Positions 8,648-18,470 of a stretch of 39,374 nucleotides of DNA are shown piece by piece. The stretch is from Archangium violaceum Cb vi76 (GTDB taxonomy: Bacteria; Myxococcota; Myxococcia; Myxococcales; Myxococcaceae), in assembly GCF_000733295.1 (NCBI RefSeq), contig NZ_JPMI01000426.1:1-39374 (forward strand), written 5' to 3'. The notes below the pieces were generated by a model. It was not told the origin of the DNA and did not search any database. It saw only the letters and a program-made list of their open reading frames with translations. Positions within the stretch are counted from its first letter, which is position 1, and each line of letters opens with the position of its first letter. Position numbers and translations under genes: made by a program.

Positions 8648-9121
8648 TCACTCCGGCCGGGGCATGCCGGGCCGGAAGTGCTGGAGCCGCAGGTAGCGCT
8701 CGGTGCGGAAGGGCAGCAGGCGCACCGACTCCCCGAAGGTCATCGCCACCCCGCCGCCCACCTCCACCCGCCACGTGCGCGGAGGCTCGTTCGCCGCGGG
8801 CGCGGCCTCCAACGGGAAGGACACCGTGAGGGTGCGCCGCGCGTCCGCGGCCAGGGGCAGGCCGCTCAACCCGCGCGTCCCCACCGCGTAGCGCCGCCCG
8901 TTCAGCACCAGCTCGAAGTCCACCCCCGTCACCTCCGCGTCCCAGAAGGTGGGGTTCTCCACGTCCAGGCGCAGGGTGAGCTCTCCGGAGCCCTCCGGCG
9001 TGAAGGCGAGCCCCACCTCCTCCACCCGCACCGCCTTGTCCATGGCGTGCGGCCGCAACGTCACCCCGGCGCACCCGGCCAGCCATGGCAGCACCAGCAG
9101 GAGGAGCGGGAAGCGGCGCAT
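8648..9121 (-). CDS. LEA14-like (LEA type 2) lipoprotein
   Basis: A protein of 157 residues starting at the ATG that overlaps the kinase stop as ATGA, implying translational coupling. The signal peptide ends in a classical lipobox, LAGC, with Cys17 as the lipidated residue. The remainder resembles the LEA type 2/WHy (water stress and hypersensitive response) immunoglobulin-like domain: VEEVGLAFTPEGSGELTLRLDVENPTFWDAEVTGVDFELVLNGR, followed by a VSFPLEAAP strand. These proteins are linked to desiccation or hypersensitivity in plants and are found as lipoproteins in bacteria. It is cotranscribed with the upstream soluble kinase. Its role in the envelope is inferred. Confidence 0.85.
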   Translation of the reverse strand: MRRFPLLLLVLPWLAGCAGVTLRPHAMDKAVRVEEVGLAFTPEGSGELTLRLDVENPTFWDAEVTGVDFELVLNGRRYAVGTRGLSGLPLAADARRTLTVSFPLEAAPAANEPPRTWRVEVGGGVAMTFGESVRLLPFRTERYLRLQHFRPGMPRPE

Positions 9122-10047
9122 CAGCCCCCCAGGAGGGGCTTGAGCGCCTCCACCGAGAGCGGCCACCCGGCGCGGCGGGCCAGCACCTCCAGCGCGCGGA
9201 TGAACTCCGTGGCCGACTGGAAGCGGCGCGCCTTGTCCGCGAAGAGCGCCTTGCGCGCCACCTGCACCGCGTAGTCCGGCAGCTCCGGCACGAGCGAGGA
9301 CAGCAGCGGCGCCCGCGCGTCCCTCACCCTGTGCATCAGCTCCGCCTCGCCCTCCCCGACGTACAGGCGCCGGTTGGCCAGCAGCTCCCAGAGGATGACG
9401 CCCACCGAGTACAAGTCACTGCGCGCATCCACCGGCAGCCCCAGCACCTGCTCCGGGCTCATGTACGGCAGGGTGCCGCGCAGCGAGCCCGCGTCCCCGC
9501 GCGTCACGCCCTCCACGTCCGCCACGCCGAAGTCGGTGAGCTTCACGTCCCCCGCCACGCTCAGGAGGATGTTGGCCGGATTCACGTCCCGGTGGACGAT
9601 GCTGCCCCCGGCCCCGCCCTCGCCCAGCTTCGCGCGGTGGATGTAGTCCAGCGCCTTGAGCGTGCTCCAGCAGATGTAGCAGGCGGCCTCGGGCGGCATG
9701 GCCGTCCGGGCCTTCATCAGCAGCTCCTGCATGAAGCCCAGCGTCCGGCCCGACACCAGCTCCTGCACCATCAGGTAGTCCGGCCCCGCCTTGAAGAGGC
9801 GGAAGGTGCGGACGATGTTGGGATGGCGCAAACGCACGGTGAGCTTCGCCTCGTCGACGAAGGACTTCACGTAGGCGCCATCGTTGCGGTACGTGGGCAA
9901 CAGGCGTTTGAGCACCACGTCGTCCGGCTCGCCTGGCGAGCGCTGCGTCGTGGGCTTCGCCCGCGCCTGGTACACCTCGGCCATCCCGCCAACCGCCAGA
10001 CGGCCGACGACCTCATACCCGCCCAGGTCAGGTGCTTGCTGCGACAC
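9121..10047 (-). CDS. Soluble Ser/Thr protein kinase
   Basis: A protein of 308 residues with a GTG start; a GGAG lies about 12 bases upstream. Essentially the whole protein is a Hanks-type kinase domain: AVGGMAEVYQARA (18-30) as the glycine loop, Lys47 in VVLKRLLP, HPNIVRTF, a catalytic loop HRDVNPANILL (152-162), DFG at 172-174, GTLPYMSPEQVLG, then DARSDLYSVGVILWELL. It has no membrane segment or sensor domain after the kinase, so it is cytoplasmic. It follows glgA by 35 bases on the same strand and overlaps the LEA-like lipoprotein gene by the shared ATGA. The context suggests a glycogen/stress-linked operon, but no substrate can be read from the sequence. Confidence 0.93.
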   Translation of the reverse strand: MSQQAPDLGGYEVVGRLAVGGMAEVYQARAKPTTQRSPGEPDDVVLKRLLPTYRNDGAYVKSFVDEAKLTVRLRHPNIVRTFRLFKAGPDYLMVQELVSGRTLGFMQELLMKARTAMPPEAACYICWSTLKALDYIHRAKLGEGGAGGSIVHRDVNPANILLSVAGDVKLTDFGVADVEGVTRGDAGSLRGTLPYMSPEQVLGLPVDARSDLYSVGVILWELLANRRLYVGEGEAELMHRVRDARAPLLSSLVPELPDYAVQVARKALFADKARRFQSATEFIRALEVLARRAGWPLSVEALKPLLGG

Positions 10048-10082
10048 GTCCCCAGCCTACTCCGCTTTGTGTTGAACACCCA

Positions 10083-11513
10083 CTATTGCGTCAGCAGGGA
10101 CGCAAATAGCCGCTCGTATTTCCGCGCCGACGCGGCCCAGGAGAAGTCCCGGCCCATGCCCCGGCGCCGGAAGGCCCGCAGCCGCTCCGGCTCGGCGTAG
10201 AGGGCCAGGGCCCGCCTCAGGGCCGCCAGCAGCGCCGCCGGGTGGAAGGCCTCGAAGAGGATGCCATCCCCCTCCATGCCCCCATCCACCGTGTCCACCA
10301 GCCCGCCCGTGGCCCGGACGATGGGCACCGTGCCGTAGCGCAGCGAGTACATCTGGTTGAGCCCACACGGCTCGTAGCGGCTGGGCATGATGAAGAAGTC
10401 CGCCCCCGCCTCCACCAGGTGGCTCAGCCCCTGGTCGAAGCCGATGAACGTCCCCACCTGCCCGGGGAAGTGGTGCTGGAGGGCCCGCAGCCCGTCCTCG
10501 TAGCGGCCCTCGCCGCTGCCCACCGCCACGAAGCGGATGTCCGCCTGGAGCGCCTGGGGCATCACCTCCAGCAGCAGGTCCACCCCCTTCTGCCACGCCA
10601 GCCGCGACACGATGCCGAACACCGGGGCCTGGGTGTCCGCGTCCAGCCCGAAGCGCCGCAGCAGCTCGCGCCGGCACGCCGCCTTGCCCTTCAGCTCGTT
10701 CGCCCCGTAGCGCTCCGGGAGGTACGTGTCCGTCTCCGGGTTCCACTCGTGCACGTCGATGCCGTTGAGGATGCCGGTGAGCACCCCCTGGCGCCTGCGC
10801 AGCAGCCCGTCCAGGTTGGCGCCCCCCTCCGGCTGTTGAATCTCCTGGGCGTAGGTGGGCGAGACGGTGGTGAGGGCGTCGGAGAACTGGATGGCGCCCT
10901 TGAGGAAGTTGACGGTGTCGTAGAACTCGAGCCCGTGCTCGGCGGTGAAGAGCTCCCAGGGCAGCCCCAGGTCGCCCATGACTTCCTTGCCGAACTGGCC
11001 CTGGTAGGCGAGGTTGTGGATGGTGAGGACGCTCCTGGCCCGCCCCAGGGCCGTGGCCTGGTAGGCGCGCTGGAGGGCCACCGGCGTCAACCCCGTCTGC
11101 CAGTCGTTGAGGTGGACGATGTCCGGGACGAAGCCCAGGCGCTGGGCGGCCTGGAGCGCGCCGATGGACAGATAGGCGTAGCGGCGGTGGTTGTCACCGA
11201 ACTCGCCCCACGCGTCCCCGTAGATGCCGCCGCGGTCGTAGTAGTGCCCGTGCTCCAGGAAGAGCAGCTCCAGGTTGGGCGAGGGGCGCAGCGAGAGGAT
11301 GGGCCCGCGCTCGACGCCGAAGGGGAAGCGCAGCTCCAGGTGGTGTCCGGTGGGGGTGAGGCGCTCCGTCTTGATGGAGCCGTAACGGGGGGTGACGACC
11401 TTCACCTCGTGGCCGAGCGCCGCGAGCTCCGCGGGCAGCGCACCCGCGACGTCCCCGAGCCCGCCCGTCTTGGAGAAGGGGGCGACTTCGGAGGCCACGT
11501 AGAGAATCTTCAT
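10083..11513 (-). CDS. glgA: Glycogen synthase (ADP-glucose)
   Basis: A protein of 476 residues, the usual GlgA length, beginning MKILYVASEVAPFSKTGGLGDV. The KTGGLGD motif at 15-21 binds ADP-glucose. It is a GT-B glycosyltransferase family 5 enzyme that transfers glucose from ADP-glucose to the growing alpha-1,4-glucan. The N-terminal starch-synthase catalytic domain includes HLNDWQTGLTPVALQ and LTIHNLAYQGQF. The C-terminal GT1-like domain includes FGIVSRLAWQKGVDLLLEV and the nucleotide-binding MPSRYEPCGLNQMYSLRYGTVPIVRATGGLVDTV. The open frame extends to 11558, but the conserved N-terminus fixes the start. It is the first gene of a minus-strand set with a kinase and an LEA-like lipoprotein, and is divergent from pdxH. 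Confidence 0.97.
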   Translation of the reverse strand: MKILYVASEVAPFSKTGGLGDVAGALPAELAALGHEVKVVTPRYGSIKTERLTPTGHHLELRFPFGVERGPILSLRPSPNLELLFLEHGHYYDRGGIYGDAWGEFGDNHRRYAYLSIGALQAAQRLGFVPDIVHLNDWQTGLTPVALQRAYQATALGRARSVLTIHNLAYQGQFGKEVMGDLGLPWELFTAEHGLEFYDTVNFLKGAIQFSDALTTVSPTYAQEIQQPEGGANLDGLLRRRQGVLTGILNGIDVHEWNPETDTYLPERYGANELKGKAACRRELLRRFGLDADTQAPVFGIVSRLAWQKGVDLLLEVMPQALQADIRFVAVGSGEGRYEDGLRALQHHFPGQVGTFIGFDQGLSHLVEAGADFFIMPSRYEPCGLNQMYSLRYGTVPIVRATGGLVDTVDGGMEGDGILFEAFHPAALLAALRRALALYAEPERLRAFRRRGMGRDFSWAASARKYERLFASLLTQ

Positions 11514-11586
11514 GGAATGAGACGATGCCGTGTGTGACGCGCGAGTCAACCCCAACACGCGGCTCGCACTCCGGGAGCGGGTTGGT

Positions 11587-12183
11587 ATGGTGGGGGGCGT
11601 GGAACTTCCCCAGGATCCGTTCGAACGCTTCGCGGCCCTCTACGAGGAGGCGAAGCGCGTCATTCCCGTGGACCCCAACGCCATGACGGTGGCGTCGGTG
11701 GGGCCCGAGGGCAGGCCGTCCACGCGCGTGGTGCTGCTGAAGGACTTCGACGCGCGGGGCTTCGTCTTCTACACCAACCTGGAGAGCCGCAAGGGGCGGG
11801 AGCTGCTGGGCCACCCGTGGGCGGCCCTGAGCTTCTTCTGGCAGCCGCTGGAGCGGCAGGTGCGGATAGAGGGGCGCGTGGAGCGGGTGTCGGACGCGGA
11901 GGCGGACGCGTACTTCCAGAGCCGGCCCCGGGGCAGCCAGGTGGGTGCCTGGGCCAGCCTGCAGAGCCAGACGCTGCCCTCGCGCGAGCTGCTGGAGGAG
12001 CGGGTGGAGGAGCTCACCCGCAGGTACGAGGGCCAGCCGGTGCCCCGGCCGCCGCACTGGTCGGGCCTGAGGGTGGTGCCCGACCGCATCGAGTTCTGGC
12101 ACGCGCGCCCGAGCCGGCTGCACGACCGGCTCGTCTACCTGCGAGAGGGCAACGGCTGGAGGACGGAGATCCTCTACCCGTGA
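11587..12183 (+). CDS. pdxH: Pyridoxamine/pyridoxine 5'-phosphate oxidase
   Basis: A protein of 198 residues from the ATG at 11587 (GGGAG about 9 bases upstream). It oxidises pyridoxine- or pyridoxamine-5'-phosphate to PLP using FMN and O2. The split-barrel domain shows [45 protein letters not shown] and [22 protein letters not shown]. The C-terminal dimerisation/active-site part shows [17 protein letters not shown], then [29 protein letters not shown], as in PdxH. An in-frame GTG at 11599 is a possible alternative start. It is convergent with the Rpn-type gene, with 4 bases between the stops. Confidence 0.96.
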   Translation: MVGGVELPQDPFERFAALYEEAKRVIPVDPNAMTVASVGPEGRPSTRVVLLKDFDARGFVFYTNLESRKGRELLGHPWAALSFFWQPLERQVRIEGRVERVSDAEADAYFQSRPRGSQVGAWASLQSQTLPSRELLEERVEELTRRYEGQPVPRPPHWSGLRVVPDRIEFWHARPSRLHDRLVYLREGNGWRTEILYP

Positions 12184-12187
12184 GCCC

Positions 12188-13093
12188 TCACCGCAGGGCC
12201 TCGGTGACGCTCGTGGCGGTCAGGGCCTGGACGAGCCAGCGCTGAAGCGTATCCAGGTCCTTGCACCCCTCCAGGCGGGCCTGCTCCTCGGGGCCTGGCA
12301 CCAACCCGCGCTGACGAAGCATTTCGGAGACGGCCGCGCGCATGCCGTCCTGGAGCCCCTCCTTGCGCGCCAGGGACAAGGCTCCGCGCTCATCCTGGAT
12401 GGCCATGCCGGCACGGATGTAGGCGTCCCACTCCTCGTCCGTGAAGCGAGCCACCCGTGCTGCCTCCAGCGCATCCTTATAGGGCTGCTCCGCCAGCACC
12501 TCCGGCACCCCCCGCAGGTGACTCGTCTCCCGGAAGAAATAGGCCCACTTCTCCACCACGGTCCGCGGTGGACGTGACGCGTCGTACTTGGGGAGCTCCA
12601 GGAACACGAACTGGAGTTGCCCGAGGCCCCGTGCGCCCCCGTGCTGCTCCTGCATCCGCCACCGGCTCAGCATCGGCACTCCCGGAACCTCCTGCTGGGG
12701 CCACAACTCGAAGTCACAGATGGTCACGCCGATGACGTCATTCAGGTCCGGGTACGTCTGCCCCACGTCGAGCTGACCGGTGTACGCCTTGGCCACGTTG
12801 TACACCACGCGCTTCTCGAACCCCTCCACGTTGAGCACCTGCATCTCCACGACGTAGTGGGTGCCACGCGCGTCGGTGCACTTCACGTCGACGATGGAGT
12901 ACTTGAGCTCGCGCACCTTCGGCCGCTGCTCGGCGGACAGCAGTTCCACCTCCACCACCTGGTGCTCCTCATCCAACTCCAGCAGGCCGTTGAGGAGGGC
13001 CACCAGCAGGGGTTTGTGCTCCTCGGTTCCGAAGATCTTCTTGAAGACGAAGTCGGTTCTCGGGTCCGCGAACAGGGGGCGCATGGCCTTCAT
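12188..13093 (-). CDS. Rpn family PD-(D/E)XK nuclease / transposase-like protein
   Basis: A protein of 301 residues beginning MKAMRPLFADPRTDFVFKKIFG, the hallmark start of Rpn-family (PD-(D/E)XK nuclease family transposase) proteins. The nuclease core shows LKYSIVDVKCTDARGTHYVVEMQV, where the D and E-x-Q positions are the metal-binding acids, followed by KRVVYNVAKAYTGQL. The second half is helical, with FRETSHLRGVPEVL and a Glu/Arg-rich C-terminus with EGLQDGMRAAVSEMLRQRGL. E. coli Rpn homologues promote RecA-independent recombination in vivo. It lies next to a frameshifted TnpR-passenger-like gene, so this stretch has a mobile-element flavour, but no terminal repeats are visible. Confidence 0.9.
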   Translation of the reverse strand: MKAMRPLFADPRTDFVFKKIFGTEEHKPLLVALLNGLLELDEEHQVVEVELLSAEQRPKVRELKYSIVDVKCTDARGTHYVVEMQVLNVEGFEKRVVYNVAKAYTGQLDVGQTYPDLNDVIGVTICDFELWPQQEVPGVPMLSRWRMQEQHGGARGLGQLQFVFLELPKYDASRPPRTVVEKWAYFFRETSHLRGVPEVLAEQPYKDALEAARVARFTDEEWDAYIRAGMAIQDERGALSLARKEGLQDGMRAAVSEMLRQRGLVPGPEEQARLEGCKDLDTLQRWLVQALTATSVTEALR

Positions 13094-13196
13094 GTAACGC
13101 GCTTCGTGGCGATTGTCAGCACGGCTGGACTTCCGCCGTAGGGTGGAGCGGGATAACTTCTCCCGTGGGCCGCTGAGTCATGCCCGGGGAGATGCC

Positions 13197-13701
13197 ATGA
13201 GGAAGGACGACGATTGGTTTGGCACGCTCGATATCGCGCACCGGACAACCGCGGTGTGGCGGGACGAGGACGCCCGGCAACAGTTCCTGGCGGCACTCGG
13301 CGCCCTGGAGAAGGTGCTGGATGGAGCACCGGCCCCGCGAGGATTCAGCGCCATTCCCGGGCTCCACGGCTTCCGCCACCGGGTTGCGCTCCTGAGCGCC
13401 GACGAGCGCCAGTGGGCCGAGCGGCTCGGCGAGCGCCTCTGGAACTCGATGGGCACGGGGCGGACGTACGCCGAGGAGGCAGGAGCACCCGCCCGAGACA
13501 CCGGACCCGATGGACCTCCCCCTGGGCGCGTTCGGCTTCACCCGGGGCCACAAGTTCATCTTCCGCTACGACTTCGGTGATGACCACCGCTTCCAGCTCA
13601 CGGTCGCGGACATCCAGGAGCACCGAAGTCCTCGGACGGAATACCCCCGTGTGGCGGCCAGGACGGGCAAGGCCCTCGAGCAATACCCGAGCTACGACTG
13701 A
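13197..13701 (+). pseudogene. Plasmid pRiA4b ORF-3-like protein, frameshifted
   Basis: Two frames together encode one protein. The first runs from the ATG at 13197 (MRKDDDWFGTLDIAHRTTAVWRD, through ERLGERLWNSMGTGRTYAEE). After about 13478 it becomes meaningless (AGAPARDTGPDG). The next frame carries the C-terminal half (MDLPLGAFGFTRGHKFIFRYDFGDDHRFQLTV, ending EQYPSYD). Removing a single G at 13478/13479 (gaggagGcag) joins them as YAEEQEHPPETPDPMDLPLGAF, giving 167 residues. The YDFGD motif identifies the pRiA4b ORF-3/IS1096 TnpR-passenger-like family. This is either a true frameshift pseudogene or a one-base sequencing error. The stop is 7 bases from the convergent SDR gene. Confidence 0.78.
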
Positions 13702-13708
13702 GCGCGCC

Positions 13709-14410
13709 CTACCAGGGAAGCTCCTGCCCCTGGTAGCTGAAGAACCGCCCGCCATCCTCCGCCTTGAGCCGGTCGATGACGTTGATCATCCCCCGCACGG
13801 ACTCCTCGGGGAGCAGCGGGGCGTTGGGTCCGCCCATGTCCGTCTGCACCCAGCCGGGGTGCATGGAGATGGTGACGAAGCCCTCGCCGTGCAGGTCCAC
13901 GTGCATGTTGCGCATGGCCATGTTCATCGCGGCCTTGGAGATGCGGTAGCCGTAGGAGCCGCCCATCCCGTTGTCGCCGATGGAGCCCATCTGCGAGGTG
14001 ATGTGGATGATGCGCCGCGCCGAGCCACGCCGCAGGGCCGGCAGCAGGGCCGCGGTGAGCCGCAGGGGCCCCAGCGTGTTGACGGCGAAGGTGCTCGCCA
14101 TCGACTCGTAGTCGAGCTCGGTGAGCGCCCCATCCTTCCCGTAGACGCCCGCGTTGTTGATGAGCACGTCCAGCGCCTCGCCCTGCCCCACCGTGGCGGC
14201 GAAGGCGTCCACGCTCTTCGGCTCGGAGATGTCCAGCGCGTGCAGCCGCAGCCGGCCCTCCGCGCCCCGGACGAGCTCCTGGAGCTGCCGGGCCTCGGAG
14301 GGCGCACGGACCCCCGCGTCGATGGTGTCTCCACGGTTGAGAAGCTGACGAACGAACTCGAGGCCCAGACCTCTGCTGGCACCGGTAATGGCGTAGCGCA
14401 TGACGTCCAT
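13709..14410 (-). CDS. SDR family NAD(P)-dependent oxidoreductase
   Basis: A protein of 233 residues from the ATG at 14410, or 230 from the ATG at 14401; neither has a perfect ribosome site. It is a classical short-chain dehydrogenase with a Rossmann fold: ITGASRGLGLEFV (TGxxxGxG cofactor site), DVLINNAGVYGKDG (NNAG), the Ser of IIHITSQMGSIGDNGMGG, YGYRISKAAMNMAMR as the YxxxK catalytic pair, and HPGWVQTDMGG. The pattern is close to the sniffer/CsgA-like carbonyl reductases found in myxobacteria, where CsgA is a developmental signalling protein, but I cannot say this is CsgA. The start region lies about 100 bases from the divergent protoporphyrinogen oxidase start. Confidence 0.92.
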   Translation of the reverse strand: MDVMRYAITGASRGLGLEFVRQLLNRGDTIDAGVRAPSEARQLQELVRGAEGRLRLHALDISEPKSVDAFAATVGQGEALDVLINNAGVYGKDGALTELDYESMASTFAVNTLGPLRLTAALLPALRRGSARRIIHITSQMGSIGDNGMGGSYGYRISKAAMNMAMRNMHVDLHGEGFVTISMHPGWVQTDMGGPNAPLLPEESVRGMINVIDRLKAEDGGRFFSYQGQELPW

Positions 14411-14468
14411 TAAATGCCCGCTCTCCCCCGAAAAGACACGCTGCCCCACGGTACTTGACCGGGAATGA

Positions 14469-15875
<1,407 letters not shown>

Positions 15876-15961
15876 GGTGCGCCGGGAGACCGTTCACCCC
15901 CGGCTTCCGACCGCTCGGCCGGCCGGCCGCCCATGTCAGAGGGAAACGAGACACTGTGGGG

Positions 15962-16102
15962 ATGACCCCCCACAGCCCGGAGCACACCATGGCCTCACCC
16001 AGCCGTGCCCTGCTCGTTCCCCTGGCCGTCATCCTCTTCCCCCTCGTCCTGCTCGGGGCCCTGGCGCTCGGCACAACCGGGGCGAGGGAAACCCCCACGT
16101 GA
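15962..16102 (+). CDS. Possible small single-span membrane protein
   Basis: A 46-codon frame (or 36 residues plus Met from the ATG at 15989). The peptide has one strongly hydrophobic segment, RALLVPLAVILFPLVLLGALALG, with a basic residue before it and a polar tail GTTGARETPT. Its stop overlaps an in-frame GTG (16099) of the sensor kinase frame as GTGA, which could couple it to that gene. The ribosome site is poor. It may be a real small membrane peptide or chance coding in GC-rich DNA. Confidence 0.3.
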   Translation: MTPHSPEHTMASPSRALLVPLAVILFPLVLLGALALGTTGARETPT

Positions 16103-16152
16103 GCCGCACCGCCTGGGCATGGACGGGGTGGTATGCTCACACCCGGTCCGCC

Positions 16153-17208
16153 ATGAACGAAGGCTCCATCGTCCGCGCCACCCTCAAGGCGCTCTTCGTG
16201 CCCAGGCGGCTGCTCCCCATCGTCCTCATCAGTCTGCCGCTGGTGGCCGCCCAGGTCCGCTTCAGCCCGTATGAGCCCATGGCCGCGCCCCTGGGCATCC
16301 TGCTGTGTGCCCTGTGCGTAGCCGTGGCGCCGGTGTCCTACCGCGTCCTCTTCCCCGAGGGCCTCGACTTCAGCCACGGCGGCATCCGCCTGCTGCTCTA
16401 CGCCACCGTGGGCGTGGGCGTCGTCCTGTCCGTGGGCGCCGTGGTGCCCAAGGTGCTGGACATGGGGCCCACCTTCCTCACGGACCGCTACAGCCTCGCC
16501 GTCTGCGCGGCCCTCTTCCTCGTGGGAGGCTGGGGGCTGGGCCGGGACATCGGCTTCGAGGAGAGCCTCGCCCTGGAGCGCGCCCGCGCCGCCCGGCTCG
16601 AGGTGGAGGCCGAGCAGGCCCAGTTGCTGGCGCTGCGCAGCCACCTGGATCCGCACTTCCTCTTCAACACCCTCAACGCCATCGCCGAGTGGTGCCAGAC
16701 GGATGGGGCCGTGGCCGAGGCCGCCGTGCTGCGGCTCTCCGCCATGCTGCGCAGCGTGCTGGCCGGGGTGCGTGCCGCCACCTGGCCCCTGGAGCGCGAG
16801 CTGGAGCTGGTGCGCACCCTCTTCAACCTCCACCTGCTGCGCGACCCGGACCTCTTCCAGCTCTCCATCGAGGTGGACCCCGCGCTGGAGTCCTTCCCCG
16901 TGCCGCCGCTCGTCCTGCTGCCGCTGGCGGAGAACGCGGTGAAGCACGGGCCCGCCGCCGGCCACCGGGGGCTCATCTCCCTGCGCGTCCAGGCCCGGGG
17001 AGACGCGCTCGCCTTCACCCTGGAGAACCCCGGCGCCTCCAAGGGGCCTCGCGAGGGCAGCAGCGGCCTGCCCACCGTGGAGCGCCGGCTCGCCCTCGCC
17101 TACGAGGGACGCGCCAGCCTCTCGCTCACCTCCGGGGATGGGGACGCGCGCACCCGCGTCACCGTCACCCTGCCCTGCTCCGGCCCCGTCCCCGGCGTCG
17201 TCACCTGA
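16153..17208 (+). CDS. LytS/YehU-type sensor histidine kinase
   Basis: A protein of 351 residues from the ATG at 16153; a GTG at 16099 is a possible upstream start. The N-terminal half (about 20-130) has four hydrophobic helices. A short coiled coil (LERARAARLEVEAEQAQLLALRSHL) leads into the His_kinase domain, with HLDPHFLFNTLNAIAEW carrying the phospho-acceptor His168. The ATPase part has PPLVLLPLAENAVKHG (N box) and SGLPTVERRLALAYEG. This family normally pairs with a LytTR-type response regulator, and none is adjacent here. It is convergent with the GspF-like gene. The start choice is moderately sure and the family call is strong. Confidence 0.88.
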   Translation: MNEGSIVRATLKALFVPRRLLPIVLISLPLVAAQVRFSPYEPMAAPLGILLCALCVAVAPVSYRVLFPEGLDFSHGGIRLLLYATVGVGVVLSVGAVVPKVLDMGPTFLTDRYSLAVCAALFLVGGWGLGRDIGFEESLALERARAARLEVEAEQAQLLALRSHLDPHFLFNTLNAIAEWCQTDGAVAEAAVLRLSAMLRSVLAGVRAATWPLERELELVRTLFNLHLLRDPDLFQLSIEVDPALESFPVPPLVLLPLAENAVKHGPAAGHRGLISLRVQARGDALAFTLENPGASKGPREGSSGLPTVERRLALAYEGRASLSLTSGDGDARTRVTVTLPCSGPVPGVVT

Positions 17209-17233
17209 GCGGCGAAACCCGGGGCCATTCGCC

Positions 17234-18406
17234 TCATTCGTGGCTCAACTGCTCCAACTGGCGCTGGTAGCCGCCCTGGAGCCCGACGACCTTGCCGATG
17301 TTGGTGGCGAAGAGGAACACCGACAGCAGCGCGATGACCACGAACATCAGCGTGCGCAGCCACCGCATCGCGGACTCGGAGTGTCCTCGCGACACCTGGG
17401 CGAGCATGGGCTCCAGGTCGCCGGTCCGCTCCCCGGTGGCGAGCTGCTGGAGTGACGTCCCATCGAGCACGTCGAGCCACTCCACCACGTCCGTCAGGGT
17501 GGCGCCGGAGCGGAGCCGGTGGAGGGCCAGGTTCACGCGCCCGCGCAGCAGGGAGCTGCCGGTGGCCTCGAGCGCCATCTGGAGACTGCGCCCCGCCTCC
17601 AACCCGGCCCCGAGCGCCACGCCCAGCACGAGGCTGAAGCGGCTGGCCTGGAGCTCGCGGTGGAAGCGGCCCAACAGGGGAACGCTCATGCGCAGCCGTT
17701 CCCAGTGCGGCTCGACGGCCGGTGACGCCAGCACCAGGGGCATCAGGAAGAGCGCCACCCCGAAGGACGACACCAGCCCCACCTTCTGGAGGAACTGCGA
17801 GACGAACACCCCGAGGATGTCATTCGTGTTCCCCGAGGCCATGAGGCCGCGCGCGGTGTCCAGCAGGGAGCCCCCGAGGATGAACGCGGCCAGCAGGTAG
17901 GCGGGATAGGCGCACAGCGAGACGGCACGCCAGCGCAGCCGCTGCGCCTCCTCTAGCTGCTCGGTGACGCGCGCCAGGGCGGACTCGAGCGTGCCCGAGG
18001 CCTCCGCCGCGCCCAGCAACTCCACCACCCGCGGCTCGAACCACGCGGGCTGCCGCCGCATCGCCTCGGCCAGGCCGGAGCCCGCGGCCACGTCCTCACC
18101 CACCTGGGCCACGGCGCGGCGGAACGGATCCTTCGCCGCTCCCCGCGACAGCTCCGAGAACACGATGGGCAGCGCCAGCCCTGCCCGGATCATGCTGTGC
18201 AGCCCCTGGAAGAAGGTGAGGCGCGACCGGTGCCGCACCATCGCCGCGAGCGGATGCCGGGCCCAGGCGCTGGCCAGCCACGACGTTCCCTCTCCAGCCG
18301 GGGCGGGACGATGCGCGGTGCGGACGGGCTGGCGGACCGGAGCTCCCGCCTGGGGTCGAGCCGTCTGGGAAGGCGGCTGCGTCCGGGGAAGGGGCGGCTT
18401 GTTCAT
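17234..18406 (-). CDS. GspF/PilC-type type II secretion system F family protein
   Basis: A protein of 390 residues from the ATG at 18406. A Pro/Arg/Gln-rich cytoplasmic tail (about 1-45) precedes two GspF domains. The first (about 65-185) shows FFQGLHSMIRAGLALPIVFSEL, GLAEAMRRQP and VELLGAAEASGTLESALARVTEQLEE, then a membrane helix. The second (about 260-380) shows RFSLVLGVALGAGLEAGRSLQMALEATG and QQLATGERTGDLEPMLAQVS, then a C-terminal membrane helix. GspF/PilC proteins are the inner-membrane platform of type II secretion and type IV pilus machines. No ATPase, pilin or secretin gene is adjacent, so it is an orphan here. It is divergent from the DUF2378 gene. Confidence 0.88.
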   Translation of the reverse strand: MNKPPLPRTQPPSQTARPQAGAPVRQPVRTAHRPAPAGEGTSWLASAWARHPLAAMVRHRSRLTFFQGLHSMIRAGLALPIVFSELSRGAAKDPFRRAVAQVGEDVAAGSGLAEAMRRQPAWFEPRVVELLGAAEASGTLESALARVTEQLEEAQRLRWRAVSLCAYPAYLLAAFILGGSLLDTARGLMASGNTNDILGVFVSQFLQKVGLVSSFGVALFLMPLVLASPAVEPHWERLRMSVPLLGRFHRELQASRFSLVLGVALGAGLEAGRSLQMALEATGSSLLRGRVNLALHRLRSGATLTDVVEWLDVLDGTSLQQLATGERTGDLEPMLAQVSRGHSESAMRWLRTLMFVVIALLSVFLFATNIGKVVGLQGGYQRQLEQLSHE

Positions 18407-18470
18407 GGGATTGTTCTCTCGGGCGGCCACGCCTACAGGTTAGAGGCAAACAGCGTAGAATGGAGGAGCG

